Part shown: positions 43,252 to 54,008 of the stretch, one piece after another
Layout: each line of letters starts with the position of its first letter
Numbering within the stretch: the first letter of the stretch is position 1
From: Gnetum montanum
Lineage: Eukaryota > Streptophyta > Gnetopsida > Gnetales > Gnetaceae
DNA: 64,000 nucleotides
Direction: 5' to 3'
Assembly: GCA_015680685.1 (NCBI GenBank)
Contig: MNCI01029224.1
Span: 172,154-236,153 of the forward strand
Notes under the pieces: generated by a model
What the model saw: only the letters and a program-made list of their open reading frames with translations
What the model was told of the DNA's origin: nothing
Database searches by the model: none
Position numbers and translations under genes: made by a program

Positions 43252-44032
43252 ATGAACATTTGTTTTGAAGTTCATAAGTTAATAGCTTATCATATTTAAA
43301 AAGATCGATAAGCCTACCAAACCAATAGTTCTTTTTATTGCTAGGAGGGCTTGAAAGAAAAAGGTTTTTGAGTTTGGAACAAGTAGTGGAGTAAAAGCTA
43401 TAAAGATAAGAAGTTGACCTCTTCTATTTACTTTATCAGTAGTTTTAGCTCATGTAAATATTCAACACCAAGATTAAGCTTATGGATTGCTTGCAGCAAA
43501 TTTAAAGAATATGACTCAAATTTGGTATTCAAACTTGCTAAGTAACAATATTTCAAGTTGGGATGATATGAAATGCTTTTTCTTGGCCCAGCTTAGCAAT
43601 CTATTGGAACAACAACAATTGTACTATGAGCTAGTACAAGCTAAGTAAGGAGTAAAAAGATAGATTTGGATAATAATGCTACAAAGGAAAATGTGGGGGC
43701 TAAAGAAGTGGGAACATTAATAAAACAAGACAACAAGAAGAAAGTTTGGGTTACATCAAGAATTAAGTATGAAAGAACCCAAGACATAAGGATTCTTAAG
43801 AGGGTCACTTTGATCACTCTCTTCCCTTCTGATGAGTAGCTTATGCTATGGCTTCACTTGTATAGTTTTCATTTTTGTGTTTTTGGAATGAGATATTTAT
43901 ACCATTGAACCTTAAGTTTGATGAGAATTTTCCTTCAAAAAGATTTACTATTTTTCACTATAGCAAGTTCAATAAAAGCTTCAATCACACTTTAGTTAAA
44001 ATGAGCCTTGCATAAATTTCTTCAAACATTTT
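43252..44032 (+). other. Internal region of non-autonomous element
   Basis: Less than 0.8 kb separates the LTRs. Around 43512-43640 a frame reads MTQIWYSNLLSNNISSWDDM then FFLAQLSNLLEQQQLYYELV, which resembles the capsid signature 'WFxNLxxxSIxSWxxMxxxFL' of Ty3 gag, so a gag remnant is likely. Nothing else is recognised; there is no protease, RT or integrase. Confidence 0.5.
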
Positions 44033-44047
44033 AAGGAGGGCAATAAA
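44033..44047 (+). promoter_or_regulatory. Polypurine tract
   Basis: AAGGAGGGCAATAAA directly precedes the TGTTGGCAC start of the right LTR, as required for plus-strand DNA priming. Confidence 0.7.
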
Positions 44048-44079
44048 TGTTGGCACATTTAGGCCACTTAATGGTGCAG

Positions 44080-44690
44080 GATTTATGATTGAAAAGGGAT
44101 TCCCAAAGCCCACTCTAAACTATATTTAATGTCTTCTAAAGGAAGGAGTGGTGCTAGAAATAAGTTGTAATGATAGATAGGATAGAAAATGTAGCTTCTT
44201 AATCGGTTGTTCATGCAAGGAAGAGAACTCTAAAGGTAATGGAAAAATATTGAACAATGTAGTGGATACTCTTTTTCCTAACGCTGAAAATCTGGAACAT
44301 ATTTTCAGATAGGAGGGAAGCACTATTTGAGACCATTTAATGCAGTTATTAAGAAAAGGAACTATGAGCCACATGAGGCACCTTTTCATGAGGATATGCC
44401 AAGGCGTCCAGTTTCAAACTTCTATTATACTCTAGAGGACGTTGTTTTTTAAGCTGCCAACAAAAGGAGATGATTAACTTGAATAAGAGATTTGGGCTAC
44501 TACATCTAGAGAAGCCAAGAATCAAGCATTTTAACTATATTAATGGAGATGTTTTCAACTGGAAATTGGTTTGGAAAGTTATGGCAGAGAAATTTGATGT
44601 GCCTGTACCACCATATCGAGAAGGTATTATGCCAAAGGCTCCTGTAGAGAACATACTCAGCATGAACAAAAGGAAAGATGATGATTATGG
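44080..44690 (+). pseudogene. PRISE / progesterone 5-beta-reductase-like fragment, copy B
   Basis: Ordered blocks: KGNGKILNNVVDTLFPNAEN (about 44235-44290) matching 'NgxMLrNvLdavIPNaPNL'; GGKHYLRPFNAV (about 44313-44348) matching the family's 'TGxKHYxGPF'; EPHEAPFHEDMPRRPVSNFY (44360-44420), matching 'PPFxEDxPRLxxxNFYYdLED'; then, after a stop and frame change, IKHFNYINGDVFNWKLVWKV and MAEKFDVPVPPY (44520-44620). The family's catalytic Tyr sits in the NFYY motif, preserved as text. The segment that normally follows ('SVHRPGxIFGFSP') and the Rossmann nucleotide-binding region are missing. Stops at several positions rule out function. The piece is intronless where readable, compatible with capture from RNA. 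Confidence 0.75.
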
Positions 44691-44832
44691 GTGGGTGCTA
44701 GATCGATTGTGATCGGACAGGCCTATGAATTTGATTGCTTCCGAACTCAGGCCTACAAGGCCCTCAAGGAGCAAGGTTATGATGTTGTTCTACTCAACTC
44801 CAACCCTGCAACACAAATGTTGGAAAAGCCCA
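44691..44832 (+). pseudogene. Carbamoyl-phosphate synthase large-subunit fragment, copy B
   Basis: The frame gives [20 protein letters not shown], then [20 protein letters not shown]. The large subunit reads '[40 protein letters not shown]', so about 45 residues of its N-terminal ATP-grasp domain are captured. It joins the PRISE-like fragment directly on the left ([11 protein letters not shown]) and runs on into LRR sequence on the right within the same open frame (44691-44924, 77 codons). The ATP-binding residues further downstream are absent. Confidence 0.85.
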
Positions 44833-44835
44833 AAA

Positions 44836-45195
44836 TCTCTGCATGCCCAATGTCTAAAAATCTCCTAGAGGAACTTGGAAATTTGGCATTCCTGGAATTA
44901 CTGGTTCTTTCTAAATGTCCATAGATAATGACCATGGTTAGAAGCTTGGAAGGCCTAGGGGCTTTGAAACGCCTGCATATCCTGGACTACGAGAATTTTT
45001 AGCAATTGTCCCTGGAACTCTACAATCTAACCTTCCTAAAAGAATTCATCGTGCAAGACAGCAAAACTGCACAACAATTGTCCCCGAATTTCTTGTAACT
45101 ATAAAAAATTAGAGCTCTTAAAAATTAAAGACTGTTTGGCAATCACAGCGTTGCCTGAGGTGGTGGGTAACCTAAATCACTTAAATCGCAGCTGT
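44836..45195 (+). pseudogene. Leucine-rich-repeat fragment, copy B
   Basis: Reading on from the synthase fragment: [20 protein letters not shown], then (after a stop) SLEGLGALKRLHILDY, LSLELYNLTFLKEFIV, LKIKDCLAITALPEVVGNLN. These are four or five LRR-type repeats of roughly 24 residues, like those of plant NB-LRR proteins. Stops separate them. There is no NB-ARC domain in the LTR. Confidence 0.7.
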
Positions 45196-45558
45196 CATTT
45201 AGAGCATCGATATCTATTACGGTTTCCACTTCGGCAGAATGAGTGCATTCGGCATGCCTGCATTCGTAGCACAGGTGGTGTAGAACATAAGAATGACCAT
45301 GAATCCAAAAACAGTGGAGGCAGGAGCAGCACCAGTGTGAGGAGTTGTGGTATTGTCAGTAACGAACATGAAGGTAGTAGCAATGCGGCGGGCTACAAAA
45401 CCCTCGTCCCTGTACTTAGGGGTCGTTCCACAGTCACAGAACCCATAGACATCATGAATCCCATCAGCTGGCCAAAAATCCTAAGGCCAAGGAAGAGGGT
45501 ACCAGGAATCATGAGGATTCAGTTCAGAATTTCGTTTTGGAACAATTGCATAACGTAG
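45136..45558 (+). other. Longest open frame inside right LTR (140 codons), doubtful
   Basis: It opens within the LRR fragment (MAITALPEVVGNLNHLN) and then continues in basic, Ser-rich sequence of no recognised family. The equivalent frame in the left LTR (41310-41650) is broken, so it is probably not a maintained gene. It might be a fourth captured fragment. Confidence 0.25.
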
Positions 45559-45954
45559 GTTCCAAGGCAAGGAATGCAGATGCATTGGCAAGGGCAAACA
45601 ACAATGAAGACGAGAACTTGTATAGTTAGCTTTTCTGTTTGTGGTGTTAGTTTTGATGCAAGATAGATTTGTGGTTAACTTGTGAAAAATTCATGATGGA
45701 GTAATTTATGTTCTGAGGATTCTTGATATGTAAAATTATTTTGAAGGGCTGCTTCATCTAGAATTATTTATATTCAATTGTTTTTTTTAAGGGGATGGTT
45801 TTAACTACAAAAAAAGACACTTAGCAATTATAGATATAACTCCATGGTGGGTATAAATAATTATCATTAATTCATATGGTAGTTATAACCAACTTTCATA
45901 ATGTTTGTAACTAACCTCTACTTCTCATGATGACTATAACTACCTTGAAGTTAC

Positions 45955-45962
45955 TATAAAAG
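45955..45962 (+). promoter_or_regulatory. TATA box of right LTR
   Basis: TATAAAAG, preceded by repeated ATAACT/GTTATAAC units (about 45800-45950), at the same place as the TATA at 42074 in the left LTR. Confidence 0.6.
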
Positions 45963-47108
45963 AACTTCAAGGGTAGAATTCAAAGGGGGATGGGAAAACA
46001 AGAAGAAGATATTGAAGCTTGTAAGATGGTTTTCTAATTTATCAATTTAGCTACTTTGTTTTAGCCCTATGAGTTCATTTCTTCCTATTTATTTTTTAGT
46101 TGCTTAGCTAATAGTTTAGATAGTATTGTGTTTGGTATTTAAGTTTGGGATTTTTTCTTGATGGCTCTCATGGGTCTATTTTTGCACAATATTAGACTCC
46201 TATTAAGATTTTGTGTAAAAGAACTTATATTGTTGAAAAGCCTCAAAAGAAATTTAATAGTAATGTGTTAACAAAATTACCTATTTTGCGCATAGAGATT
46301 GTAGGCAAATCTATGGTATTTTGATGAGACTAAAATAGCTTCTTTATTTTTAAAGTGGATTACCTTCTATTTCAATTAAGAGATTGTTAAAATTTTGAAA
46401 GCTCTATTGAATGCAATCTTTGACATCTATTAACTAGCCAAAATAAGAACTTGTACTTTGTTATTTATGCAAGAATATTTGGTAGTATAATAAGATTGTC
46501 TTTATGAAATTGCTTGTTGAGCTCAAAAAGTTTAAATAATTAATAATTATTGAATTAAAAATAGCTTTATTATGAAATGTTTACTCATATCAATTTATTT
46601 TGCTTAAATATTAGAGATTTCACACAAATGCACTTTTTTTTCTTTCTCTTTCTAACTCCATTAAATCTTGGACTATTTCTAGTTTTCTTATGGAACTTTC
46701 TCTTTGAGGGAAATTACAAGTAGATTAGAAGAATTGTGCTCAAATCTGTTTGCAACATTTTATTTGTTAGAAGTAATGTACTATAGGGACTATATAGACT
46801 AGGTGATTGAACAAAATAGGAACCTTCAATAACTCATAGTATTTGATAAAGTTAACTGAGTTTCTTTTAAGAAAGCCAATTACATTTTCATACATAACCC
46901 AACCATCTCAACATTCACAACAGCAAACACATACTCATGATTAGTTCATTTCATAACTATTGAGTCTTTTTGGAGGCATCTAGGGCTTGGTGTTGCTAGA
47001 GACTAGCAAGCACCTAAACCCTGTTTGAAGAACACCTTCGATTTCATGATCCCAAAGGTCATGAGATTGGGGGGCCCCAATGTTGGTAGTTTCAAGCAAT
47101 CACCAACA

Positions 47109-47113
47109 CCCTC
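47109..47113. repeat. Target duplication CCCTC (right)
   Basis: The partner of CCCTT at 31355-31359 with one difference. Confidence 0.55.
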
Positions 47114-48887
47114 CTCATCATTAGAAACTCCACGAATCTCTTTAGATATGTTGTAAAGATTGCATAGTGCATGTGACATGTCATGGTGAGGTCTTCAGGA
47201 AGCTTTTGTATTTCTTCTCATAGCCTAGAGACTAAATGAGTAGTCTAGTTAAATTAATCATCTTTAGTAAAGACATTTTTATGGTCAATGCTTGCTCAAT
47301 GCCAATGATCTTCTTCTACAATAGCAGTTTTGGAAAGTTGTGAGATCAGAACAATGGATATGCCTCCTTTGCCTCTAGGACCTCAAACTATTCTAGAGAT
47401 AAGCCAGAGTGATTGTGACAAGTGTTCAACCATTCTTCCACCACCTCCCTATGGCCTACTTCCTTCATTGGTTTGGTGGAAACTTTCATCCCCTCACTAG
47501 GGATACCAAAGTAGTTATAGAAGGTAGCCTCATTGATTGCCAAAGTGATAGGCACACCATGGACCTTAGTGATAAACTTTTTCACTCTGTTCAAGGAGTC
47601 AATGATGTTCACCATCTCAGGAATAGGGATGGTTGGACTAAGGGATATGAAAAGATCAAGCCAACCTACATCAATGATGTTTGCTTGGATGTTTCAAGGT
47701 GCCTAACTAGCTAACCACTACTATGCTAAATCCACTTCACCAAACATAAGGATAGGAGTCTCCTTGAAGCATCTTGAAGTGATCAAGATGATGGCGTAGG
47801 ATGAAGTAGCCCCTACAACACAATGAAATGCCAATTAGCTTAGGCATAATCACATCACATAAAACCAAAATATAATAAGGACAACCAATTAAAGCCAAAC
47901 TTATAGTCATAAACATGAAACCACTTAAACAATTCATGCCTAAATAACCTATAACTAACAAACCATGAAAACATTAACATAGCATAAAAAATAAAAAAAT
48001 AGAAATTCTTACTTTGCTTACTGGATGAATGGAGTGTGGGGACCCCAACGAATATACATGTTTGTGTGCCCAAATTAGGGATTCCCCACCAGCTATAGGC
48101 TATTCCATTAGCCAAGGACCTATGGTAGGCATTGGCATAGCATGTGATGTACCTACCAAAGCCATCTTTGAGTTGCTTCATCATGATGAGCCTCACCACT
48201 TGGCCTTGGATGAATACCTCCAACACTATTTGTGCTACAAGCAAGAGCTGGTTACTCTTGATCATCTCATGGTCATCCATCTTGTAACTACAAGAATGCC
48301 AACCAAAATAAAAACAATGAAGCTAAAATAGCCTAAGAAAATAAAAAGTAAACCAAAAAACAACTTAATTTTACACTTACCCCTCCAAACTGTAGATGGT
48401 GCCAGTAGGGTTTTGAAATAATATGTTGGTGCAATGACCAACTACTAACACATTGTTGGCATTGTATTGAATGAATTTAGGCATATCCTAGATCTTGGAC
48501 AACTTAAGTGTCCCTTTGGTGTATATGCTATTGAACTATTCACCCTCAACACGTGTTTGGATCGTAATCAATAAACTTGATGATCATGCATGCAAAATGG
48601 ATTATCAAGATTTCTACAATGATTGCTACTATCTCCAAAGCCAAAAGTGACCACACCATCACATTGAAGTTTTGGAGCAAGTAGGCCAAGAATTTTATCA
48701 ACCCTAGCTAGAACCATAAGGAGCCACACTCCAACATCATGACCATAGGCGGGGTGTTGGGTCCCAATGTATGGATCCATCATAGGAACCCCACTAGCTT
48801 GATCACCACTAGGATTGGTTTTAGGAAGGCCCTACGAAATACAACAACAATAGCCATTAAAACCATGCATAACCATAACCAAATGTG

Positions 48888-50376
48888 AACAAATGTCAAA
48901 TAGCCAAAATTATACAAGCTCAATTTCAATGTTACAACTCAAGAAAAACAACAAAATTCATAGTTTTCAACACTTAGGATCAAAACAAGATAGTAACAAA
49001 AAATATGAACAATTTGCATATAATAACCAAATAGAACCAAGTAGCCCACGAACAACTGATAGCAATTTCATGGTGAAATATGCATAAAAAATTAAAAAAA
49101 ATTATAGAAACATTAAAGCCATAAAAATTAGCTTGTATCCAAATAATAGTAACAAAATCCCAATGTGAATTTTGCAAAAGTTTTACTAGAAATCCTAATT
49201 AATTTTGAAACTAGTTGTAGTAAAAACTTTGGGAGGCTAGTAAAATATTTTAAGAAAAATTAAAGTGACTATTCAAAACCAAAATTCATCATGTAAATAA
49301 CCTTAGGAACTTTCACTTTTGCACAAAAAATATCAAGAGTCACATCAATGCTACCTATATAGCCAAAAAGGTTTGCAGCTTTAATAGCCAAAACTACAAC
49401 TGTATAGGGTAGTTTGCACAAGAACAAAAATGATAAATTAGAATTAAAATTTTTTTCTAAGTCTAGAGACTATGTACACATAAAAATCAACAAAATTTAA
49501 CATCAATGTTGTAGTTCCAATTCTAAAATGAAAAAATTTAAATAACAACCTAGAACCATAACAAAATTTTATAAAAATTCCATAAAAACCTAGGATTACA
49601 GAAAATGGCTGGAGTCAATTACTGTAAAAAAAAACATGAAAAATTTTTAAAATTCCATAATTAACACCATACCCCCCTTAACACTTGTAAAAAACCCTAA
49701 GAACTTAGTACATTGGCTAAAAAAATTTTCTAAGTATCAACGTTACCCAATTTGAAAGGGGTAAAAGAATAACAACCCAAAATTTCACTATGTACTGGTT
49801 TATGAAAAAAATTATAAAAAATTAACTATGGACCATAATTTAGTGATTCCCTAGCCAATTGAACTGATAAAACATAAATAAAAAATCCATAACCTAAAAA
49901 ACCAAAAATTCTAAACCATTTCTACATAAAAAATTAGAAAATTGGCATTAAAAAAGAGTAAAAACTAGTAAACCATTGTGAGCTTGCTTACAAAAAAATT
50001 CATAGAAAACTAACCATAAGTCAGAATCTAGTGGCTCAACTACCTTTTTGATTATTGAACAATGCATTACGTTCCTATAACATTCAAAACTAAAAAAATC
50101 CTAGTAGTTTTCTTAATACAAAATAAGAAAGAGGCATTGCTTTTTAAGAAAAAATAGTGAAAACTATGTAAAATAAAGCTAAATAAAATTTACAAATCAA
50201 CAATAACAAAAATTACAATAAAAAAAACATTGCAAACATGTAAACATGACCTTGATCTAGAACAATATTTTCATGAAAATTGATTTCATGCCATACAGAG
50301 GCCAGGATAACCTAAAACACCTAAGTTGTGGGCAAGAAAAACTTAAAAATACATGGAAAAAGTGACTAGAAATGGT
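48888..50376 (-). other. Long AT-rich gap, probable first intron of the relic
   Basis: Between proposed exons 1 and 2 lies about 1.5 kb of A-rich plus-strand sequence (T-rich on the sense strand, as plant introns are) with no gene. Short open frames at 48893-49087 and 48980-49177 look like chance. Confidence 0.45.
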
Positions 50377-50505
50377 GTACCTCATAGTCATGGAGGAGGA
50401 TCCTTTCCCTAGTAGAGGCCATGGTAGATGTGAAATGTCCTTTGCTATAGTGTCTACATCTTCTAGGGTAGGATTCTTGCTCATGGTAACCTTCCTTTTT
50501 GACAT

Positions 50506-50959
50506 TTTGATTCAAAAATGTAGAAATCTTCAAAATATAAAAAACCTGGGTACCAATGTTAATCCTTTAGATAGAATGATTAAGTAATGCTAAGGATTGA
50601 TGGGATGGAAACAAAAAATTCTACAAGAGCTTTCAATCTATGCACTACCTTGAGAAAATGGGTTTGGAAAAGTGCTTTTGGAAAAATTAACAACTTAAAA
50701 CCAATTCTACACCTATCTATTCCCTTCCAAACCCCTTGGGCAATTCACTCACTAGACTCATAGTGAATTGATATTGTAAAGGGGGAAAGGCCTAGTTATG
50801 CTGAGATGGTGGAAAGTGTGAAGCAAAAACACAGTTTAAACTTTGGTGGGCCCCACCAAGATCTCCCAAGCAATGGGATTCACAATCCAAATCCCATATA
50901 CATTGGTGTTAAACTCGCAAAAGGCTTTGGGATGCATCCTTAACTTTAAAACCTCCCTT
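50506..50959. other. Upstream region of the minus-strand relic
   Basis: This is the 5' side of proposed exon 1. No core promoter could be assigned with confidence, and no gene is present. Confidence 0.35.
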
Positions 50960-52560
50960 GCCTATGTTAGCTAGTATGGTTCCAACCATCCCTACTACAA
51001 ATAAAAATTTAAGAACCTCGTACCAAATTTAGAAGCAAAATGTTAACATTGGTAAGTACTAGGCCCTGAGAAAGGCAAGAAACTCATCATAGAATGTGCT
51101 ATTTTTAAGTAACAACGCAAGCCAAAATCCCAACATGCTGACTATCATTACTCAAGGGGGTAGATACTTTCAAACATCAATTGTACCTCAATTTGATACC
51201 AAAATGATCATGTAAAGCCTAAAACCCTAGTAGAAGCCTCTGATAGCTTTGAAACCTTGTCAATCCTAACAAAAAATGTCTAGAACCATGAATTCTTGTA
51301 GAGCCACACTAGGAGACATCCCAAGCATTCTATCCAATGTGGTCCTAGTATGGTTGGGTGTGGTGTAACCATAAATTACGAAAAATAACATCTAAATTGA
51401 TATATCATGGCTTCTATGACTTCTCAAAGGCTCCAATAACCAATAATCAATAAAAAATTGGTTAAATTTCACCTCAAACCATCTACCCATGCTAAGGAAG
51501 GCGTCACCCACATTGGTTAACATGGATCCAATGTGGGTACTCTAAGAATAGCCAAGAAAAAGCCATAAGTATACCAAATTAACTTGAAAACTCATCCCTT
51601 TAACCCTAAAATCCTACTAGAGCCTCTAAGGACCACTAAACCCTAGAAACTTAGTCAAAAATGGTACAAACCCTTCATTCATTCTCCATCAACATTGAGA
51701 CTATGCTAGCCAATGTAGTCCAAGGGGAATGATATCATAAACACTCAAACAGCCTTCAAAATTAATAACTTCAAGCCAAAAACTGTAACCATGATCACCT
51801 GCAACCTTGGGAACTTAAGAACTTGGTTGATTCCACACCAGAAACCTATCAAAATCCAAAATGCCAGTGCATCCATGCTGAGGAGGGCTAGAGGCATGCT
51901 AGCCTATGTGTCTCTAGCGTGGTTGTGAATTTAGAACAATCCTGCCAATTCCACAACACACCAAATAACCTAAAACTTGACTAAGTAAGCCTAGAACCTC
52001 AAATCCTTAAAACCAACTTTAATTTAGGTTTGTTTCATCCATAGAAATACCATATCTTACTCATCCACATTGGTGTCATCCCCAACCACATTGGCCAACA
52101 TGGCTCTAAGGGGTAAGACCCAAAAATTAACTTTTGTTTGTAAATTTTAACTTCAAAATCACCGATTCCAATCCTCATGATCCTATGCTACATTACAAAG
52201 CCCATAGAACACCAATTATGACCTTGAGATGCCATAAACTTAATTTTTTCAGGCATCCATGCTAGGACCATGCTAGGAAGCATATCCCTAGTGTAAATGG
52301 TAGTTCTAGGTTGCATTTATGGCTTCTAGAGGGTCAAATTGACATCAAAATTAACAAATCATCATCCCCAGTTACTACATTGCCCATACAAATCATTAGG
52401 ACCTTAAAATTGATCATGATGAATCTAGAGAATTGCATTTTCATACTATCCACACTAGGGCTCACCCCTCCCATGTTGGCTAGTGTGGATCTAGCATGGG
52501 TACCAAGAAGAGCCTCATTTTTTACCTTAAATAGCATTAAAAAAAACTTCTTATGTGCCA
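50960..52560. repeat. Imperfect ~190-bp tandem array
   Basis: A theme of the form 'CCACATTGG...CTAGCATGG(T)' recurs near 51301, 51490, 51690, 51870, 52062, 52256 and 52448, about 180-200 bp apart. Each unit has an A-rich half with 'CCTAAAACC/CTAGAACC' words and a half rich in GCTAG/CATGC. Divergence is high. It may be the LTR or leader of a minus-strand element, as a primer-site-like sequence (TGGTATCAAATTGAGG, 51201-51186, minus) lies inside it. Confidence 0.55.
51186..51201 (-). promoter_or_regulatory. Primer-site-like sequence, initiator-tRNA-Met type
   Basis: The minus strand reads TGGTATCAAATTGAGG, preceded by ATTT and CATGATCA; compare TGGTATCAGATGAGAG at 25766. If real, a minus-strand LTR would end just to its right and the multi-exon relic would be internal to that element. 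Confidence 0.35.
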
Positions 52561-53166
52561 AAACTCACCTATCAAACTTTTAGCCTTCCACTATGGCCCC
52601 TTAAGGCCTAAAACTAGCAAAAATCTAATCTTGATTTATTAATATTGACCATCTTTGATCACATGTTTTCCACCTTGACTATTTTGGCCTTGTTCCATGG
52701 TGTTTCAACTTGTTTTGATCTTATTATGCATTTTTTATCTCTAACAATAGGTTGTTTGGTGTCATTTGGTTTAATCCTCATGATTTTAGCATCATTTGGG
52801 CCCTGTTTCACCAAATGTTTCTATTATTTGGCATAATTAAACCTTGATTGACATGACTTGACATCAACCCATGTTGTTTCACCTTGGTATGACCTTGATT
52901 GACCTTGTTCTATGTCATTTGATGGGTTTGACCATCATTAGATCATCATTTTGGCTTCATTTGATTCCACTTGGCCATCATTTGACCATAGTTGACCGTC
53001 ATTTTATCCTTGTTTGAACTTATTTTATGTCTTTAAGACTTCAATGCACATTACCTACTTTAGATCCCCTCATATGGCCTTAATTGATTATGTTTTGACC
53101 CTAAATTACATCATTGAATGGAGTTTGATCATCATTTGGTCTTCATTTGGCTTCATTCTACCATCA
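52561..53166. other. Spacer rich in CATTTGG/TTTGACC words
   Basis: Noncoding sequence with loosely repeated words TTTGACC, CATTTGG and CTTGTTTT. A single CTAAAACTAGCAAAAATC at about 52606 recalls the 28751-28945 array. It is the target region of the Athila-like element and continues after 62878. Confidence 0.45.
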
Positions 53167-53171
53167 CTTGG
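53167..53171. repeat. Target duplication CTTGG (left)
   Basis: The CTTGG just before the LTR (TGATGAAATT) is repeated exactly at 62874-62878. Confidence 0.9.
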
Positions 53172-54007
53172 TGATGAAATTTGATATCGGGACCACGCTA
53201 TCATGTCCACGATATCAGGTCTATGATATTGGATCCAACCATGCGATGTAGGATACTCGATATCGGGGCCTATCTCTTCACCTATAAATAAGAGGTGGCA
53301 CCCTTGGTTTTTACATTAGATAGTTAGTCCCTTAGCCGAACTCTTTCCATTTTTTCCCTCTAGAGTTAGAATTATTTCTGTGTGCTCACAGTAGGAGTCA
53401 TAGAGTGAATGGATCTTTATTCAAACATTGTGTACCTAAGCACACTTTATGTAGGAAAATAAAGATGAACTTTATGATAAACCTTGCAGCATTCAGAATA
53501 GATTAATTAGCATTAATTATTATTTAATGCTTTCCTAGTTGATTAATGATTTCTCTCACCCTACAACTCTCTTAGTTAAATACACTCAGTACGATCACTT
53601 CAAGCATGTGTGTAGCACTTATTAACCCAATGATGATTAGCGTTTGGTAATCCTAATAGTGTTGCACTAGTTTAGGATGTGTATGGTAAGTGGGAATGGA
53701 TACTGGTGTTATTAGTAATTAGAACTTAGTTAATGAGTAGTTAATTTAGATTAGTTACTTAGTTATCTCTCTCCCCCTCCTTACTAGTGTAGGATATAAA
53801 ATACATAAAAGCTATAAAAATCATATGCCTTGAGCTTACTTAACCATACAATCGTGACATACAAGTAAGTTTGGGAAGACAATGACTAACAAACCCGTTA
53901 TTGTTCCACAAAGGTGCATAGGCACTTAGTCCTTGGAATTTGATTGAATCGTGCGTGAAATGCTCATATTTGTATGGTTGAGCGTAGAGGTACCTTGCCA
54001 CTCATCA
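53172..54007 (+). repeat. 5' LTR, Athila-like element
   Basis: TGATGAAATT...CACTCATCA. U3 contains several CGATATC-type boxes (GATATCG near 53183, CGATATC near 53210, CGATATCGG near 53259) just upstream of the TATA box; R/U5 shares AATAAAGATGAACTTTATGA with the other LTRs. Confidence 0.92.
53283..53290 (+). promoter_or_regulatory. TATA box, 5' LTR
   Basis: TATAAATA is at the same place as TATAAATA in the 3' LTR (62149-62156), followed by AGAGRTG and the transcribed part. An AATAAAG polyadenylation-like signal lies near 53459. Confidence 0.7.
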
Positions 54008-54008
54008 T

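Larger units (their letters stand above)
31360..47108 (+). mobile_element. Non-autonomous LTR element with gene fragments in its LTRs
   Basis: The left LTR is 31360-43226 (about 3.0 kb once the nested element 31986-40847 and its duplicated target are removed), the internal region 43227-44047 (only 0.82 kb), and the right LTR 44048-47108 (3061 bp). Structural signs are TG...CA type ends (the left LTR's 3' end now reads CACCAATA against CACCAACA), a primer-site-like sequence at 43234, a polypurine tract at 44033-44047 and a near-perfect target duplication. The internal part has only a short gag-like relic and no protease, RT or integrase, so movement would have depended on enzymes of another element. 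Both LTRs carry, in the same order, fragments of a PRISE-like reductase, carbamoyl-phosphate synthase and an LRR protein, all upstream of the LTR TATA box, that is in U3. It is inserted in the minus-strand multi-exon relic. Confidence 0.75.
44048..47108 (+). repeat. Right LTR (3061 bp) of non-autonomous element
   Basis: It starts TGTTGGCACATTT and ends ATCACCAACA. It is an uninterrupted copy of the gene-fragment-bearing LTR: PRISE-like piece, carbamoyl-phosphate synthase piece, LRR piece, TATA (45955), then about 1.1 kb of R-U5. Confidence 0.75.
47109..50505 (-). pseudogene. Multi-exon coding relic, 5' part
   Basis: Proposed exons (minus strand): 1, 50505-50381, opening MSKRKVTMSKNPTLEDVDTI, donor GTACAC; 2, 48831-48381, GLPKTNPSGDQASGVPMMDP and so on with an internal stop, acceptor TTCGTAG, donor GTAAGT; 3, 48287-48022, MDDHEMIKSNQLLLVAQIVL, donor GTAAGC; 4, 47812-47741, GYFILRHHLDHFKMLQGDSY; 5, about 47704 to the LTR junction, MVNIIDSLNRVKKFITKVHG and WLNTCHNHSGLSLE. 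Exon boundaries are mostly consensus, and the last exon continues across the LTR insertion to a GTAAGT at 31343. 'GVPITLAINEATFYNYFGIP' recalls the plant-mobile/Athila-Tat accessory proteins ('GvxixfxxxxInxffGlp'), hence the suggestion of an antisense accessory ORF of a Tat-type element. Function unknown; degenerate. Confidence 0.5.

Noticed and set aside
44048-45200. A functional PRISE reductase or carbamoyl-phosphate synthase gene
   Set aside because: Only fragments are present (the synthase piece is about 45 residues of a protein of over 1000), with stops and no cofactor-binding regions for the reductase.
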